A stretch of DNA of 32,116 bases from contig JBHADF010000073.1 of assembly GCA_041854955.1 (NCBI GenBank), positions 1-32,116 on the forward strand, in the 5' to 3' direction. The stretch's first letter is position 1. Each line of letters starts with the position of its first letter. Shown one piece after another: positions 31,566-32,116 of this stretch. A program made the translations under genes and the position numbers. Below the pieces are notes generated by a model that saw only the letters and a list, made by a program, of their open reading frames with translations, did no database searches and was not told where the DNA came from. The DNA is from CAMENZ01 sp041854955 (GTDB taxonomy: Bacteria; Bacillota; Clostridia; Peptostreptococcales; Anaerovoracaceae).

Positions 31566-31888
31566 TTAAAGCGCATAAAAAAAGTTCACAGAGTTATCAC
31601 AGAAAAACGGGGAATTTCCACGCATCCCAGCATTTCCAATATAACTTAGCGAAAATTTAACACGCATAAAAGGTGAAAATGCGGTTTTTATTGCATACGA
31701 TATGATAATTATGCCTGGCCGGGGGTCGGGTGGAGATTAAGAATTCCTTCATTTATATATAATATATATAGTGCATGTGGGGAGACGGATGGGGGCTCCT
31801 TGATGGGCGATGTGGAGCAAAGGGGGAAGCTCTTTAACAGAGCCGGGTTATAGACAAGAGAAAACTTTTGGAATTTTAAAAATACCCC
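31566..31888. other. Gene-free stretch with short repeats and a boxA-like motif
   Basis: No convincing frame is present. CGCATAAAA occurs twice, near 31573 and near 31663. A very AT-rich segment (31750-31770) contains TATAAT (31758-31763) but its best -35, TTAAGA, is only 15 bp away. GGGCTCC (31774-31800 region) and GGAGC (31814-31818) can pair. GCTCTTTAACA at 31829-31839 resembles the rRNA boxA antitermination sequence and can also fold as GCTCT-TTAAC-AGAGC. Confidence 0.5.
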
Positions 31889-31917
31889 TTGACAGCTGCG
31901 GGCCTCTGTGATACTAT
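31889..31917 (+). promoter_or_regulatory. Tandem promoter P1, rRNA-type
   Basis: TTGACA (31889-31894), 17-bp spacer, TACTAT (31912-31917). The upstream GAAAACTTTTGGAATTTTAA is an A/T-rich UP-like element. The downstream gene is outside the window. Confidence 0.8.
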
Positions 31918-31926
31918 GTCAAATGT

Positions 31927-31941
31927 TCCGCTTCGAGCGGA
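31927..31941 (+). other. Short hairpin after promoter P1
   Basis: TCCGCT-TCG-AGCGGA, 6 perfect pairs, located in the leader made from P1. Confidence 0.6.
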
Positions 31942-31987
31942 GCTTACAATATGAGCAATAGTTTCAAGAAAAACTTTTGAAAAGTGC

Positions 31988-32016
31988 TTGACAGAATTGC
32001 TAAAAGATGATAATAT
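31988..32016 (+). promoter_or_regulatory. Tandem promoter P2, rRNA-type
   Basis: TTGACA (31988-31993), 17-bp spacer, TAATAT (32011-32016). It is preceded by GAAAAACTTTTGAAAAGTGC, which repeats the element in front of P1. The last 100 bases of the window contain no gene and look like an untranslated leader. Confidence 0.8.
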
Positions 32017-32116
32017 TGTAAAGCTGTCAGAAATGAGAGCGGTCGAGCAGGAAGCTTATGGGAGGCTGAAATAAGCCTTTTGAAAGCCCTAAAAAAGGGA
32101 AAAATAAGTAAAAAAA

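Noticed and set aside
31585..31615. DnaA boxes near TTATCACAG
   Set aside because: A base is missing from the TTATCCACA consensus, and no cluster of such sites is present.

Overview
The window looks like chromosome of a low-to-mid GC Bacillota anaerobe, most likely a Clostridia-class amino-acid fermenter. This rests on strong AGGAGG-type ribosome binding sites, consensus TTGACA/TATAAT promoters, AGA/AGG arginine codons, a preQ1-I riboswitch with QueT, an arginine deiminase pathway, pyruvate formate-lyase with its activase, NhaC and MocR proteins. Genus cannot be set from the sequence alone.

Region 1-555: the last codons of a GC-rich gene, a perfect bidirectional terminator, and ssrA (tmRNA) on the minus strand with its own promoter. 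Region 689-4424: an EcsC-family protein, the preQ1 riboswitch plus queT, a YeiH-family membrane protein, and a secreted zinc amidase reading the other way. Region 4536-9299 is the least recognisable part. It holds small membrane proteins, a DUF2089-like mini-protein, a probable broken HTH gene, a DUF2262 fragment, a larger membrane protein, an intergenic stretch with TGTTGACA repeats, and a pair of genes that look like beta-rich (PH-like) proteins.

Region 9301-14721: a HutD-domain protein fused to a membrane domain (minus), an E2-like acyltransferase lacking the usual catalytic His, a threonine-aldolase-type PLP enzyme (minus), a VanY-type D,D-carboxypeptidase, and an EamA transporter (minus), separated by clear terminators. 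Region 14862-20490: acyl-CoA synthetase, MreB, a terminator placed directly in front of an RlmL-type rRNA methyltransferase, and an overlapping MocR regulator whose PLP-binding lysine is replaced.

Region 20595-23923 is the arginine deiminase pathway in the order ornithine carbamoyltransferase, arginine deiminase, carbamate kinase. It turns arginine into ornithine, ammonia, CO2 and ATP; no arginine/ornithine antiporter is adjacent. Two repeat families fill the roughly 380 bp gap after it. Region 24307-31476: U32 peptidase/RlhA-like protein, pflB and pflA behind a near-consensus promoter, and an NhaC-type antiporter (minus) with a full consensus promoter. The last 550 bp hold no gene. They carry two tandem strong promoters with matching upstream A/T elements and a boxA-like motif, which suggests an rRNA operon starts just past the window.
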